From positions 1 to 64,000 of the forward strand of contig JAOAAY010000006.1 of the NCBI GenBank assembly GCA_026418615.1: 64,000 nt of DNA, given 5' to 3'. Both the position numbers and the translations under genes were made by a program. This stretch comes from Candidatus Sumerlaeaceae bacterium (GTDB lineage: Bacteria > Sumerlaeota > Sumerlaeia > Sumerlaeales > Sumerlaeaceae). Under the pieces are notes generated by a model that did not search any database, was not told the DNA's origin, and was given only the letters and a program-made list of their open reading frames with translations. Of this stretch, positions 8,741-18,029 are shown piece after piece; position 1 is the stretch's first letter; every line of letters begins with the position of its first letter.

Positions 8741-10041
8741 GCACCAGTCTCCAACTCACCGGAGCGGTGAAGATCGCCCAATGTCTGCCCGGATACATCC
8801 TTAAGCATGGTCACGAGCGTCTTGTGGTCTGCGGGCCGGTGCCAAACGACCTCGGGTCTGTCTGCGTGACGAGCCATGACCGCAATATCTTCTATGCCGA
8901 AGCAGTTTACTAAATCGGGGCTGTGCGTCGTCACCAGCACCTGCGTGCGTTCCGCCGCTGCTTTGATCAAATCCGCCACGATGGGCAGGAGGCGCGGGTG
9001 CAAACCGAGTTCCGGCTCATCCACCGCGATCAAAGGTGGTGCCCACGGATTCAGTAGGGCAGTCGCCAGACACAAGAATCGAAGCATGCCGTCTGATAAC
9101 TCATAGATCTCCATCGAACGAGGCATGCCTCGCTCTCGAACGCGAACCAGCACCTGAGGAGGTGCTCCATAGGTGGTGTCACAATGAATTGCTACGAAAT
9201 CCGGATAAGCAACATGTAGGAAGTCGAGTAGGTCTTCGGCTGTCGCCTTGTAGTCGTATCGTGTCAGCAGTTCGTGTAGAACTGTACCAAGGTTGTTCCC
9301 GGTCGGCGTCAAGGTTGTCTCTGGTTTGATCTCTGCAGACCTTGTCCGTAGAGCGGAGAACCGTGTCACTTCAAAACCCGGATAGAAGCGCATGCTAGCC
9401 AAAAGAAGCCTCACAGCTGAGGGAACAGGGAATTCGTTGAAGAACCTTATTTGTGAAAGCAGCAGTGCTGCATCTTGCGGGGTCGGCCGGCACGAATTCG
9501 GATCACCGGACATATCAACTTCACCGGCCGAATTCTCCTCTTGTACGACATCAACGGAAGGCTGGCTCTCGTCAAAAGACACCAGTTTCTTCGTCTTGTC
9601 CAGGATTACGCGATGGTACGGTGTGGCTTCGAGAAACTTGAACGGGTCAATATGGCCGGGCGCTGGACTAGGATTTCGCAACACCTCGTACTGGGGCCGC
9701 ACTCGGCCGGAAATGTCCGTCTGTAGAACGGCTTCGTAAACTAATGGACTGTCTCTTTTCAGCGGCAAAAAATCCCACACATCAGTTTTGGGTTTCTGTA
9801 CCGTGATACGCCAAGCAACTTTGTTGTCTTGCTTGCCTGCTGTCAGTAAAGACACCGTCCCCCAATGCAAGTTACTCGCGGTGTCCAGCGAGACTTCGGT
9901 GCATTCCGCGATGAACTTAAGGCAATCGAGTAGCGTGCTCTTGCCGGTGGCATTGGCTCCGATGACAACATTCAGCGACCGAAGGTCAGCCGCGAAATTG
10001 TTTAGCAACCGGTATCCATCAACCTCAATCCGGGTGATCAT
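8737..10041 (-). CDS. AAA/SMC-type ATPase (AAA_21, RecF-like) of a two-gene module
   Basis: This 434-residue protein has an ABC-type ATPase layout: ITRIEVDGYRLLNNF, Walker A at about 28-36 (GANATGKST), a long insert, then a signature-like ELSDGMLRFLCLATALL, Walker B/D-loop VDEPELGLHPRLL and H-loop VTTHSPDLVNCF. This is the OLD/RloA/COG4637-like class that senses or regulates a partner nuclease. AGGTGA lies six to seven bases before the ATG at 10041. Its only operon partner is the TOPRIM-like gene. Low GC and the abrupt change at both flanks indicate acquisition by transfer. No integrase or flanking repeat was seen. Confidence 0.85.
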   Translation of the reverse strand: MITRIEVDGYRLLNNFAADLRSLNVVIGANATGKSTLLDCLKFIAECTEVSLDTASNLHWGTVSLLTAGKQDNKVAWRITVQKPKTDVWDFLPLKRDSPLVYEAVLQTDISGRVRPQYEVLRNPSPAPGHIDPFKFLEATPYHRVILDKTKKLVSFDESQPSVDVVQEENSAGEVDMSGDPNSCRPTPQDAALLLSQIRFFNEFPVPSAVRLLLASMRFYPGFEVTRFSALRTRSAEIKPETTLTPTGNNLGTVLHELLTRYDYKATAEDLLDFLHVAYPDFVAIHCDTTYGAPPQVLVRVRERGMPRSMEIYELSDGMLRFLCLATALLNPWAPPLIAVDEPELGLHPRLLPIVADLIKAAAERTQVLVTTHSPDLVNCFGIEDIAVMARHADRPEVVWHRPADHKTLVTMLKDVSGQTLGDLHRSGELETGA

Positions 10042-10205
10042 TGTTCGTCACCTTTCCCCAAACATTGCTGCGTGAAAACATTCGGATTGCCAAGAACAAC
10101 CTTTTCGCAGGTCAATTTTCAGGAACTTTCGCGGCCTCATTCCAACCGAGGAAGAATGCTCGGAGCAAAAAGGTCTGTCCGTGGGCAACGGGCCGAGATG
10201 TGCGC

Positions 10206-11111
10206 CTACAGCGTTTTGCGCCAGGCCCAGAAGCAGCGATCGAGCCGTGCGCCGCAGTAGTTTGCATAGAAGCGCACCGGCCCAACCCATGGGATTATGG
10301 CCTGTCGCCAGCCCTGCATGGCCAGATCGCGCAGGCACCATCGCAGCAGGATGCCGCCGATGCCTTTGCCCCGGCAGACGGGGTCCGTGCCCATGGGGCC
10401 AAACCAACTGAGCGTCTTGTTATTGCCCTGATAGCCGGAGAAGGCCACGCAGCGGCCCTCGTAGAATGCCACATAAAGAGTTGGCGGGTTGTTGTCGAAA
10501 GCGCCCTGCACCTCGTCGTGCCATGCGGGCCAGTTTTGCTCCAAGAAGGCGTGGACCAATTCCTCGTCGCCGCGGCGCGCCCGGCGCAACTCGAAGCCTT
10601 GCGGCCCCAGCGCTGCCGCGTCCGCATCGAGCGTCGGCCACGCCCTCACATCCAAGTCGCAGATCAGGTTATGGTTTTCCCGATACATCTCGTACTTGTG
10701 CTTCTGGAGAAAGCAGTACGCCTCCGTGTAGCGGAAGTCCACGCCGGGCATAAAATAGTTGTTCGGCGAATCAAAGATGGAAATCTGGTTGGCGCCGCGC
10801 GCCTTCAGGCGTGCCTCAAGTTCTTTGATCAACGCCGAGCCCACTCCCGTCTGCCGGTGCGCGCGATCCACGACCATCAGCCGCACATGGCTGCGCTGAA
10901 TATCATCCACCTTGCGTCCGAGGCATCCCGACGCGAAGCCCACCAGCCGGCCTCCCACCTCGAATCCGAGGTTCAAGTCTGCGACGAAGTCCTTGGCGCC
11001 CAGCGTCTTCTCCCGCACGAGCGGCTCGTTCACTTCGTCGAACTCGAGCCCGCGCTGGGCAATCTCCGTCATCCGCGGCAGGTCGGACTCGTTCAGCAAT
11101 CTGATGGACAT
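10206..11111 (-). CDS. Two-domain GNAT acetyltransferase
   Basis: This 301-residue protein is built from two GNAT folds. The first has SHVRLMVVDRAHRQTGVGSA (acetyl-CoA loop QTGVGS) and the second GTDPVCRGKGIGGILLRW (loop CRGKGIG). Between them is a Tyr-rich segment (YCFLQKHKYEMYREN). Such tandem GNAT proteins are common and mostly uncharacterised. The ATG at 11111 is chosen because GGGAGAG precedes it at normal distance and the sequence starts MSIRLLNESDLPRM, a typical GNAT beginning. The longer frame to 11276 adds non-protein-like residues. It is divergent from the radical SAM gene. Confidence 0.85.
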   Translation of the reverse strand: MSIRLLNESDLPRMTEIAQRGLEFDEVNEPLVREKTLGAKDFVADLNLGFEVGGRLVGFASGCLGRKVDDIQRSHVRLMVVDRAHRQTGVGSALIKELEARLKARGANQISIFDSPNNYFMPGVDFRYTEAYCFLQKHKYEMYRENHNLICDLDVRAWPTLDADAAALGPQGFELRRARRGDEELVHAFLEQNWPAWHDEVQGAFDNNPPTLYVAFYEGRCVAFSGYQGNNKTLSWFGPMGTDPVCRGKGIGGILLRWCLRDLAMQGWRQAIIPWVGPVRFYANYCGARLDRCFWAWRKTL

Positions 11112-11321
11112 CGCGCTTTCTCTCCCTATTTTCAGAGTGTTTCCGACGGGTCTTGGCGATCCAATATCCCGATTGAAAGTCGAAAACGAGACCCGTCTCC
11201 GCCGTCGTTCGCTCGAATGGGATAATCTTCTTGAAATGCCCCGGTGGGCAAGGAATATAGGACTAACAGTATCCAAATTTTGCGGGAAAAGACCTGCGCA
11301 AAAGTCGCACCATCGTCACTC

Positions 11322-13157
11322 ATGGCCAAAATTCTTTTTGTCACTCTCTACGACGAATATTGCCTCGGGGTGAGGCAGTTGATGGCCGAGTTGCGTGCCG
11401 CCGGCCACGAGGCGTGGCTGCTGTGTATGAAGCAGTACGGCAAGAAGGTCTTGCGCAGCGGCGAAGAGGCACCGGCGGAATGGCAGGTGGAACTGCTTCC
11501 CAACGGCGAACGCTCGGTGCTCTGCTATCCGTATCCGATCACAGCGACGGAGGCTGCGCTGGCCACGGGGCTCTTGCAGCGGCTCAAGCCGGATGTGGTT
11601 GGCTTCAGCGTGTACTCGCCCCAGATTGCCCGCACGATTGAAATGACGGAACTTGTCCGTCGGGCTTTGCCGACGACGCCGATCTGCTGGGGCGGTCCCC
11701 ATGCGACGCTGGATCCGGCAGGATCGGCGGAGTATTGCGACTTTGTGATGGTGGGCGAGGCGGACCTGCCGATCATTGAACTGGCCGAGGCGCTCGACGC
11801 CGGCCGGGGCTGGCGCGACATCCCGAGCGTCGCTTACCGGCTGCCTGATGGCACCGTGCAGAAAAATGCGCTTTCGCCGGTGGTGCAGGATCTCGACTCG
11901 CTTCCGTTCACTTGGCACCGGCCGGAGGGTGTGTTTTACATAGACAATGATACGCTGACGGAGGGGGAGCCTTTTCCGACAAGCGACTTGCGCCGCTCGC
12001 ACAAGATCATGACCTCACGCGGCTGCCCCTATGCCTGCACCTATTGCATGCTTTCTTTTCAGAAGGAGGTCATGCCGGACTCCACAAAACTCCGCTACCG
12101 TTCGACGGAGCATGTCATGCGCGAACTGGAGGAGACCAAGGCCCGCATGGGCCATTTCTTCCTCGAGATCGAGGACGACATCTTCACGCTGCGGCCGGAG
12201 CGGATGGAGGACTTTTTCGCGGAGTATGCCCGCCGCGTGGCCATGCCGTTTTGGTGCTACACCCACCCGCAGTACGCGCGCGAGAGCATGCTTCGCATTT
12301 TGCGCGAAAACAACGCCCAGTTTGTCGTCATGGGCATCGAGAGCGGCAGCAATCGCGTCGCCAACGAGGTGTTCAACCGCAAGGTCACCAACAAGACCAT
12401 CATCGAGGCGGCGCACCGCATTCGCGAAAGCGGCCTGCGGCCTTACTATGATCTGATTTCCAACAACCCGTTCGAAACCGAGGAGGATCGCATCGAGACC
12501 TTCCATCTCGTGCGGTCGCTGCCCAAACCGTTCGAATTGCAACTTGTCGAATTAAACTTTTATCCGGGAATCGCCATCTCGCGCATGCGCGAAGAGCGGG
12601 GACTGCCGCGCAAGGTGGACTTCCAGAGTTACCGCTACTGGAACGCCCTTTATCATCTGGCCTCCGCGGTGGATCTCTCAGACCGCGACGCGGAGCGCCT
12701 GTTGACAGACGAAACCTTCCGGCGCGATCCGGCGATCCTGGAGAGTATGGCCAACGAGGCCAAGCGATTGGTTCGCGCGCTGGGCGAGGCGGACCTGCTC
12801 GCACGCAACTATGAGCGGGAGGTGCAGCGGCTGGGCGCCCGCCTCGAGGAACTTCGTGCCGAATTGGTTCACATCAAGGCGCGCCGGGGCTTCACGCTGT
12901 TCATGAAAATTTCCGAGGTGCTGCGCTGGATCAAGCATGACCTGCTTGGCCTGCGGCCCCGCTCAGCGGCAAGCGCGACTGGAGCACTGGGCCATCTGCG
13001 CGACACGGGGGCTCCCGGCCAGCACGATGTGGTGACGGAGGTGACTGCACCGCTCGATTTCCGCGAGGCTGACGAGCATGGGCTGAAAGCGCGTCCCCTC
13101 CCCGGGCAGCCGTCTCAGCCCGCCGCCCAGCAGGAGCCTTTCGTTCCTCAGCGCTGA
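11322..13157 (+). CDS. B12-binding-domain radical SAM protein
   Basis: This 611-residue protein has the class B architecture. An N-terminal Rossmann-like cobalamin-binding domain (about 1-160) runs from AKILFVTLYDEYCLGVRQL through VVGFSVYSPQ to WGGPHATLDP, typical of the family even though DxHxxG is absent. A radical SAM core follows with C235-x3-C239-x2-C242 (GCPYACTYC), FLEIEDDIF and GIESGS. A C-terminal coiled or charged region is followed by a low-complexity tail. The family does methylations and rearrangements in lipid, hopanoid, antibiotic and bacteriochlorophyll pathways; the substrate here is unknown. The start at 11322 begins the conserved strand; an upstream frame to 11244 does not. 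Confidence 0.9.
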   Translation: MAKILFVTLYDEYCLGVRQLMAELRAAGHEAWLLCMKQYGKKVLRSGEEAPAEWQVELLPNGERSVLCYPYPITATEAALATGLLQRLKPDVVGFSVYSPQIARTIEMTELVRRALPTTPICWGGPHATLDPAGSAEYCDFVMVGEADLPIIELAEALDAGRGWRDIPSVAYRLPDGTVQKNALSPVVQDLDSLPFTWHRPEGVFYIDNDTLTEGEPFPTSDLRRSHKIMTSRGCPYACTYCMLSFQKEVMPDSTKLRYRSTEHVMRELEETKARMGHFFLEIEDDIFTLRPERMEDFFAEYARRVAMPFWCYTHPQYARESMLRILRENNAQFVVMGIESGSNRVANEVFNRKVTNKTIIEAAHRIRESGLRPYYDLISNNPFETEEDRIETFHLVRSLPKPFELQLVELNFYPGIAISRMREERGLPRKVDFQSYRYWNALYHLASAVDLSDRDAERLLTDETFRRDPAILESMANEAKRLVRALGEADLLARNYEREVQRLGARLEELRAELVHIKARRGFTLFMKISEVLRWIKHDLLGLRPRSAASATGALGHLRDTGAPGQHDVVTEVTAPLDFREADEHGLKARPLPGQPSQPAAQQEPFVPQR

Positions 13158-13296
13158 CAACCTCCCGCCGGGCTTTTACCTGCGGCTTGCTGCGCTCAAG
13201 TGTGGCGGTGAGACGGAGGACTTTCATCTTTCGCCTTGGCACCGGGCCCATGGGCGTTGACAGGGGGCTGTGCGGTGGGGTGCTCTGAGGGGCGCT

Positions 13297-14196
13297 ATGG
13301 AAAGTGCTGAGGGGTCCGCGGCCGTGTGCGCCGAGGGGGTGACGGTGCTGGTTCCGTCTTTCAACGAAGAGAACGGAATCGGCCAGGTCGTCGAAGGGGT
13401 CCGGCGTGCCTTGGTTGAAGAGGCGGGCTATGGGGCGGAGCGTGTGGAGGTGCTGGTCGTTGACGATGGCTCAACGGATGCGACGGCGGTGCGGGCGGTC
13501 GAGGCTGGGGCGACCGTGGTGCGTCATCCGTCGAATTTGGGCTATGGAGCGGCCATCAAGACGGGGCTGCGCAAGGCTCGCCACGAGACAATCCTGTTGA
13601 TGGACGGGGACGGCACCTATCCGGCGGAGGCGGCGCCGCGGCTGCTACAGGCACTGGAACGGTGCGACATGGCAGTGGGATCGCGGACGGGCGCAAAGGT
13701 ACAAATTCCCATGGAGCGGCGACCGGCGAAGTGGTTGCTTAACCGGTTTGCGGAGTATTTGGCGGCGCGGCGCATCCCCGATCTGAACTCGGGGATGCGG
13801 GCGTTTCGCCGTAGCGATGCGATGCGCTTCTTGGGTCTGTATCCGAGCGGGTTTTCGTTTTCCACGACGATCACGCTGGCGTACCTGAGCAGCGACCTCG
13901 TGGTGGAGTATGTGCCGATTGATTACCATGTACGGGTGGGGCGGAGCAAATTGCGGCCGGTGCGCGACACGGGTCGGTTGTTTCTGACGGTGGTGCGGTG
14001 CACGCTGTTTTTCAATCCGTTGCGGGTTTGTGTGCCTCTGGCGGCGGTGTTGATGGCGGCAGCGGCTTTTGTGCTGGCAGTGCCGCGCGATGCCCACGGC
14101 AATGTGTTTGACGGCACGGTTTCCATTCTGACGGTATGTGCGATTCAGGTCGTGCTGGTGGGTCTGCTGGCGGACCTGATGGCGCGGAGCCGTTGA
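13297..14196 (+). CDS. Family 2 glycosyltransferase (dolichol/undecaprenyl-phosphate sugar synthase type)
   Basis: This 299-residue protein has the GT-A fold motifs VTVLVPSFNEENGI, VLVVDDGSTDATAV, RHPSNLGYGAAIKTGL, LLMDGDGTYP (DxD-like) and DLNSGMRAFRR. Two hydrophobic helices form the C-terminus. This is the DPM1/GtrB-like group that moves a sugar from a nucleotide donor to polyprenyl phosphate at the inner membrane. GAGGGG precedes the ATG at 13297. It leads a same-strand run that includes an O-antigen-ligase-like protein, consistent with surface glycan synthesis. Confidence 0.88.
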   Translation: MESAEGSAAVCAEGVTVLVPSFNEENGIGQVVEGVRRALVEEAGYGAERVEVLVVDDGSTDATAVRAVEAGATVVRHPSNLGYGAAIKTGLRKARHETILLMDGDGTYPAEAAPRLLQALERCDMAVGSRTGAKVQIPMERRPAKWLLNRFAEYLAARRIPDLNSGMRAFRRSDAMRFLGLYPSGFSFSTTITLAYLSSDLVVEYVPIDYHVRVGRSKLRPVRDTGRLFLTVVRCTLFFNPLRVCVPLAAVLMAAAAFVLAVPRDAHGNVFDGTVSILTVCAIQVVLVGLLADLMARSR

Positions 14197-14224
14197 AACG
14201 GCCGGTCCGGGGGCGAGGGGCGTC

Positions 14225-14527
14225 GTGCGGGCGTGGGGATCGGACCGAGAGCGGCGATGCCTGTGCTACCGGGCGCGGGTCAAGCCGGCCGAAATTCACT
14301 TTGTTTGCTCGGTGACAGAGAGTTACGACGGGATGGCGGTGATCCGGACGGTGGACGAGAAAGCCGGGATCGTGGAGTTTCTCGTTACGGTGGACATGCA
14401 GGCCGAGTTCGAGGAGTTTCTGACGGGGCTGGCGCGCGAGACGCCGCTGGAGGCGAGCGCGCCGTTTCTCGTGGATAGCAGTCATTTCGGCCGGCCAGGG
14501 CAGAGCGGCGGGAGCGAGTGGCCCTGA
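14225..14527 (+). CDS. DUF4911-like small protein
   Basis: This product of about 100 residues has a core of V-K-P-A-E-I-H-F-V then SVTESYDGMAVIRTVDEK and IVEFLVTVDM, a strand-helix pattern matching the DUF4911 family as I remember it. No function is known for that family. It lies 28 bases after the GT2 gene and 90 bases before the O-antigen-ligase-like gene, on the same strand. The GTG start at 14225 is uncertain because the first 18 residues look atypical; a later start within the frame is possible. Confidence 0.6.
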   Translation: MRAWGSDRERRCLCYRARVKPAEIHFVCSVTESYDGMAVIRTVDEKAGIVEFLVTVDMQAEFEEFLTGLARETPLEASAPFLVDSSHFGRPGQSGGSEWP

Positions 14528-14617
14528 GGGCGGGCGCGAATCGCACTTGAGCGCGGCACGAATCTGGCCAGTGTCAGCAATTCATGTGAGCATTTTTTCA
14601 CGGAAAAGGCAGGAATC

Positions 14618-17398
14618 ATGAGCGATATCAGGCCCCCGCAGAAGCGGGGGGAGGCTCCGGCAAACCAGCGGCGGCCCGTTTCTCCGAAAGCGCGAGCACC
14701 GAGGTCACGGGCTTTGGAGGCGGAAAATTACTTCAGCGTCGAGTGGCTGCTGCTGATCGCCACCTATGTCACGATGACGCTCATCTTTTTCCTGTTCACG
14801 CCGTACACCCACCAGTTGGACGAAATCAAAAACCTGCTGCTGGGCTTCATCCCGCCATTCCTGCTGCTGGCCGCCGTGTATTTTGCGGATTTCTCGCGCA
14901 TGACCTGGCGCACGCACGGATCAACTTATTTGCTGGGGTTGTTTGTCGTGGCCATGGTCGTGAGTTACCTCGTGAACCCGCATAAAGACACGGGGGAGCG
15001 CGTGGTCTGGTTCCAAACCTCATGCGCGACCTTCACGGTCATTTTCGCATGGTTCATGAACTCGGAGAACAAGTTGCGCAAGACGCTCATGTTCCTCGTG
15101 CTCATCTGTCTTGGCTCGGTGGCGGTGGGACTGTTTCTCAATGCGGGGCAGGGCTTTACAACGAGGATCTATAACGCCTTGCAGGCTTCCATGCAGACGG
15201 GCCGGGGATTTTGGGCGCGCAACCCGGAATGGGTCACGCTGTTTTACACGCTCAAGGAATCCACGGAGATGTACTCCACAATCCTGAACTCGGATTTCTA
15301 CGCGGCGTTTCTGGTGATGACGCTGCCGTTCGTGCTGGCGATGTTTTTTGTGGAGGATCATCCTCTTTTCAAGGCCCTGGCCGTCATCACTTTTCTTCTC
15401 ATGAATGTGTGCCTGTCTTTCACGAACTCGTACGACTCGTACCTGTCCGTCACTTTCGTTACTTACCCGGTGTTCTTCATCCTGGGATACCTCTATGTGC
15501 GGTCGTGGAACCTGTCGAAGCGTTTCGTGGTATCGTTTTTTGCCTGTTCGGCGGTGTTGGGCGCGACAATCGCGCTGCTGATGTATCCGAAATTGTCGCA
15601 AACCTGGGATTTCAAATCGGAGGCGATCTACGGCCGCAAAATTCTGTGGATGGGCGGGTTCTGGCCGTGGCTTTACCGCGACGATGCGACGCGCAGCGCC
15701 ATTGACTGGCTATCGGTGATCTTTGGCACGGGGCCGGGTGGCTACCGTTTTTATTTCCCGGTGCATCGAGACCCGACCTTCTTTGACAACCAGATCAACA
15801 ATGTCACGACCTTTGGGCATAATTGGTACCTCGATGTCCTGTTGGAATACGGGGCGGTGGGGCTGCTGATCTTCCTCGCGTTTCATTTTCGGGTGTTGCT
15901 CGACGCGTTTCGGCAGGTGCGGACCACAGAGAGCCGGACGCACCAATTCTATCAGATTGCGGCGATCTCGAGTTTGCTGGGCATCGGCCTGCAGAACTGG
16001 TTCAGCCCGAACAACCGATGGGCTGTGTGCGGGATGATCTACTGGTCCATCTTCGGGCTCAGTATGGGGATGCATCATATTGACACGCCCGGGTCTCCTC
16101 CCGGCGGCGCGGCACAGGCACGACGCGGGCCTGTCGTTGCAAAGTGGCTGGCCTACGCCTTTGCCGGGCTTTTCCTCCTGCGCAATGTGCCACTGTCGGT
16201 GAACTACTGGCTGGGAGCGCTGGCCAATGCGCGCGGGTTGCGGCTTATGGACACGGCGGAACTTGTCACGGGCACACGCCAAAAGGATTTCCTGCTGCGC
16301 AGCAGCAAGGAATTCGACAAAGCCATTGCCTACAACCCGACATTCGCGACTTCCTACTACAAGCAAGGGCATGTCCTGAACCAGTTGCAAGACACGGAGC
16401 GGGCAATCGAACGGTACGAGCAGTTGCAAAAGGTTTTTCCGCACTACTCGGAGATTCACTTGAACCTCGGGATCATGTATTCGGCGAAGGCCGATACCGC
16501 GAAGGGCGAGGAGCGCTTGAAGTGGCTGGAAAAGGCGTATGCATCAAGCCGTGAGGCGGCGCGCCAGTCGCTCAAGTCGAACATTCAATGGATCGCCGGC
16601 ATCATCGGCGAGGAATATGCAAACGCGCTGTCGGATCAGGGGCAGACGGACAAGGCGAACGAAGTTCGCGAGCAGATCAAACAATACTTCCGGTCGGTGA
16701 TCGAGTACAAGCCGCGCTTGCCGGAGGTCGTTCTTGACCGCGAACGGTTTTACAAATTCGCGCAACAGAAACTCGTGCAACTGGGCATCAAGACGGGCAA
16801 GCCGCAGGAGGCCATTGCGGTGCTCCAGCAGATGTATATCGAGGATCCCGACAATGTGGGCACGCTCAACAGCCTGCTGCGGCTTTTCGATGAGCAAAGG
16901 ATGCCGGCCGAGAAGGTGAAATTCCTCACGGAGGCTGTCCACAATGCTCCGTTGAATCCGGAACTTCGGCTGCGGCTGGCCGAGGCTCATTTGGCTGTGG
17001 GAAACCGCGACGAATACCTCAAGCAGTTGCGCAAGGTTGAGTACATTGATCCGGAAAACAAGTTTGCCCTGGCGCAATTGTACGCCGCCCTGTCTGCCCA
17101 GGGAGCGACGGCTCAGGCTGCGGCGTACCGAGACAAACTCAGCAGTGCGGGAGTGGACATCAGCCGGGTCAGGCCGTGGACCGAAGCGGAACTCAACACG
17201 ACCGATGTGACCCCGTTGCTGACGCGATTGCGTTCGCAACTCACCACGGCGCCGGTACCCCAGACGACGGCGCCAAAGCCTGTAGCCCAGCCCACCACCG
17301 CTCCTGTCGCGGACCCAACGACGGCGCCCGCAGCGGGAGGACAGACTGATCGCCTGGCGCAGGGTCCGGTGACGACCGCTCCGGTTTCGCCGGAATAG
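14618..17398 (+). CDS. O-antigen ligase/polymerase-like membrane protein with TPR domain
   Basis: This 926-residue protein has a charged N-terminal tail of about 45 residues, then around 11-12 hydrophobic helices to about residue 530. The large periplasmic loop holds FGTGPGGYRFYFP and FGHNWYLDVLLEYGAVGL, the conserved Wzy_C/O-antigen ligase block with the catalytic-type histidine. After the last helix come tetratricopeptide-like repeats (about 550-850; for example AFATSYYKQGHVLNQL and SEIHLNLGIMY). A TTAP-rich tail repeats TTAP five to six times. The family transfers or polymerises lipid-linked glycans, on O-antigen or on protein. AGGA lies just before the ATG. Confidence 0.87.
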   Translation: MSDIRPPQKRGEAPANQRRPVSPKARAPRSRALEAENYFSVEWLLLIATYVTMTLIFFLFTPYTHQLDEIKNLLLGFIPPFLLLAAVYFADFSRMTWRTHGSTYLLGLFVVAMVVSYLVNPHKDTGERVVWFQTSCATFTVIFAWFMNSENKLRKTLMFLVLICLGSVAVGLFLNAGQGFTTRIYNALQASMQTGRGFWARNPEWVTLFYTLKESTEMYSTILNSDFYAAFLVMTLPFVLAMFFVEDHPLFKALAVITFLLMNVCLSFTNSYDSYLSVTFVTYPVFFILGYLYVRSWNLSKRFVVSFFACSAVLGATIALLMYPKLSQTWDFKSEAIYGRKILWMGGFWPWLYRDDATRSAIDWLSVIFGTGPGGYRFYFPVHRDPTFFDNQINNVTTFGHNWYLDVLLEYGAVGLLIFLAFHFRVLLDAFRQVRTTESRTHQFYQIAAISSLLGIGLQNWFSPNNRWAVCGMIYWSIFGLSMGMHHIDTPGSPPGGAAQARRGPVVAKWLAYAFAGLFLLRNVPLSVNYWLGALANARGLRLMDTAELVTGTRQKDFLLRSSKEFDKAIAYNPTFATSYYKQGHVLNQLQDTERAIERYEQLQKVFPHYSEIHLNLGIMYSAKADTAKGEERLKWLEKAYASSREAARQSLKSNIQWIAGIIGEEYANALSDQGQTDKANEVREQIKQYFRSVIEYKPRLPEVVLDRERFYKFAQQKLVQLGIKTGKPQEAIAVLQQMYIEDPDNVGTLNSLLRLFDEQRMPAEKVKFLTEAVHNAPLNPELRLRLAEAHLAVGNRDEYLKQLRKVEYIDPENKFALAQLYAALSAQGATAQAAAYRDKLSSAGVDISRVRPWTEAELNTTDVTPLLTRLRSQLTTAPVPQTTAPKPVAQPTTAPVADPTTAPAAGGQTDRLAQGPVTTAPVSPE

Positions 17399-17453
17399 GG
17401 ACGCGCTCTTTGCCGGCTTGCTTTCTCCCCAATTTCTCTGCAGGGACGGCATC

Positions 17454-17885
17454 ATGAGCGACGATTCGGCAGTGCGGGCTGCGCACGAGATCAAAGAGTT
17501 TTTTATAGAGCGCGATCTGTTTGCGCGTCATTGCGGGATCGAATTGTTGGAGGTGGGACCGGGGACAGCAGTGGCAAGGATGGCGCTGGGCGAGCAGCAT
17601 CTCAACGGCCTGCGGATGGCCCACGGGGGCGCGATTTTTACGCTGGCAGATTATACTTTTGCTGCGGCGTCCAACTCGCGCGGGCAGGCGGCGGTGGCCG
17701 TCAGCGTGACCATTTCATTTGTCAAGGCGGCGGGCTCCGGTGTGCTGCGCGCTGAGGCGCGGGAGGTATCGCTATCGTCGCGGCTGGGGGTTTACATGAT
17801 CGAAGTCCGCGACGACGCGGGCGAACTTGTGGCGGTGTTTCAAGGCACGGCCTACCGCAAGAGCATGCTGCTGCCCTTCGGCTGA
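17454..17885 (+). CDS. PaaI-type hotdog-fold thioesterase
   Basis: This 143-residue protein has the hotdog thioesterase pattern. HCGIELLEVGPGTAVARM leads to the catalytic-helix motif NGLRMAHGGAIFTLADYTF, where the HGG and Asp are those used by PaaI-like acyl-CoA thioesterases. VSVTISFVKAAGSGVL and a late VAVFQGTAYRK follow. It hydrolyses acyl-CoA; the physiological acyl group cannot be told. The ATG at 17454 begins MSDDSAVRAA and has CAGGGA upstream. It sits between the O-antigen-ligase-like gene and pilT. Confidence 0.9.
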   Translation: MSDDSAVRAAHEIKEFFIERDLFARHCGIELLEVGPGTAVARMALGEQHLNGLRMAHGGAIFTLADYTFAAASNSRGQAAVAVSVTISFVKAAGSGVLRAEAREVSLSSRLGVYMIEVRDDAGELVAVFQGTAYRKSMLLPFG

Positions 17886-18029
17886 ACGGCCGGCGTGCGC
17901 CCGCGACGGCGCGGTGCTCACGCGGCGCTTTACAAGGGGGTTCCGTCTGTGTGTGTATCCCGACCGGAGCCTGTGCAGATCGAAGAGTGAGGGCGCAGCG
18001 CGGGAAATGCCGCGCCGGAGAGGAGTGCC

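Noticed and set aside
10042-10205. Attachment-site repeats at the right end of the defence island
   Set aside because: I found no direct repeat matching the left end near 8012-8056, and no tRNA or integrase.
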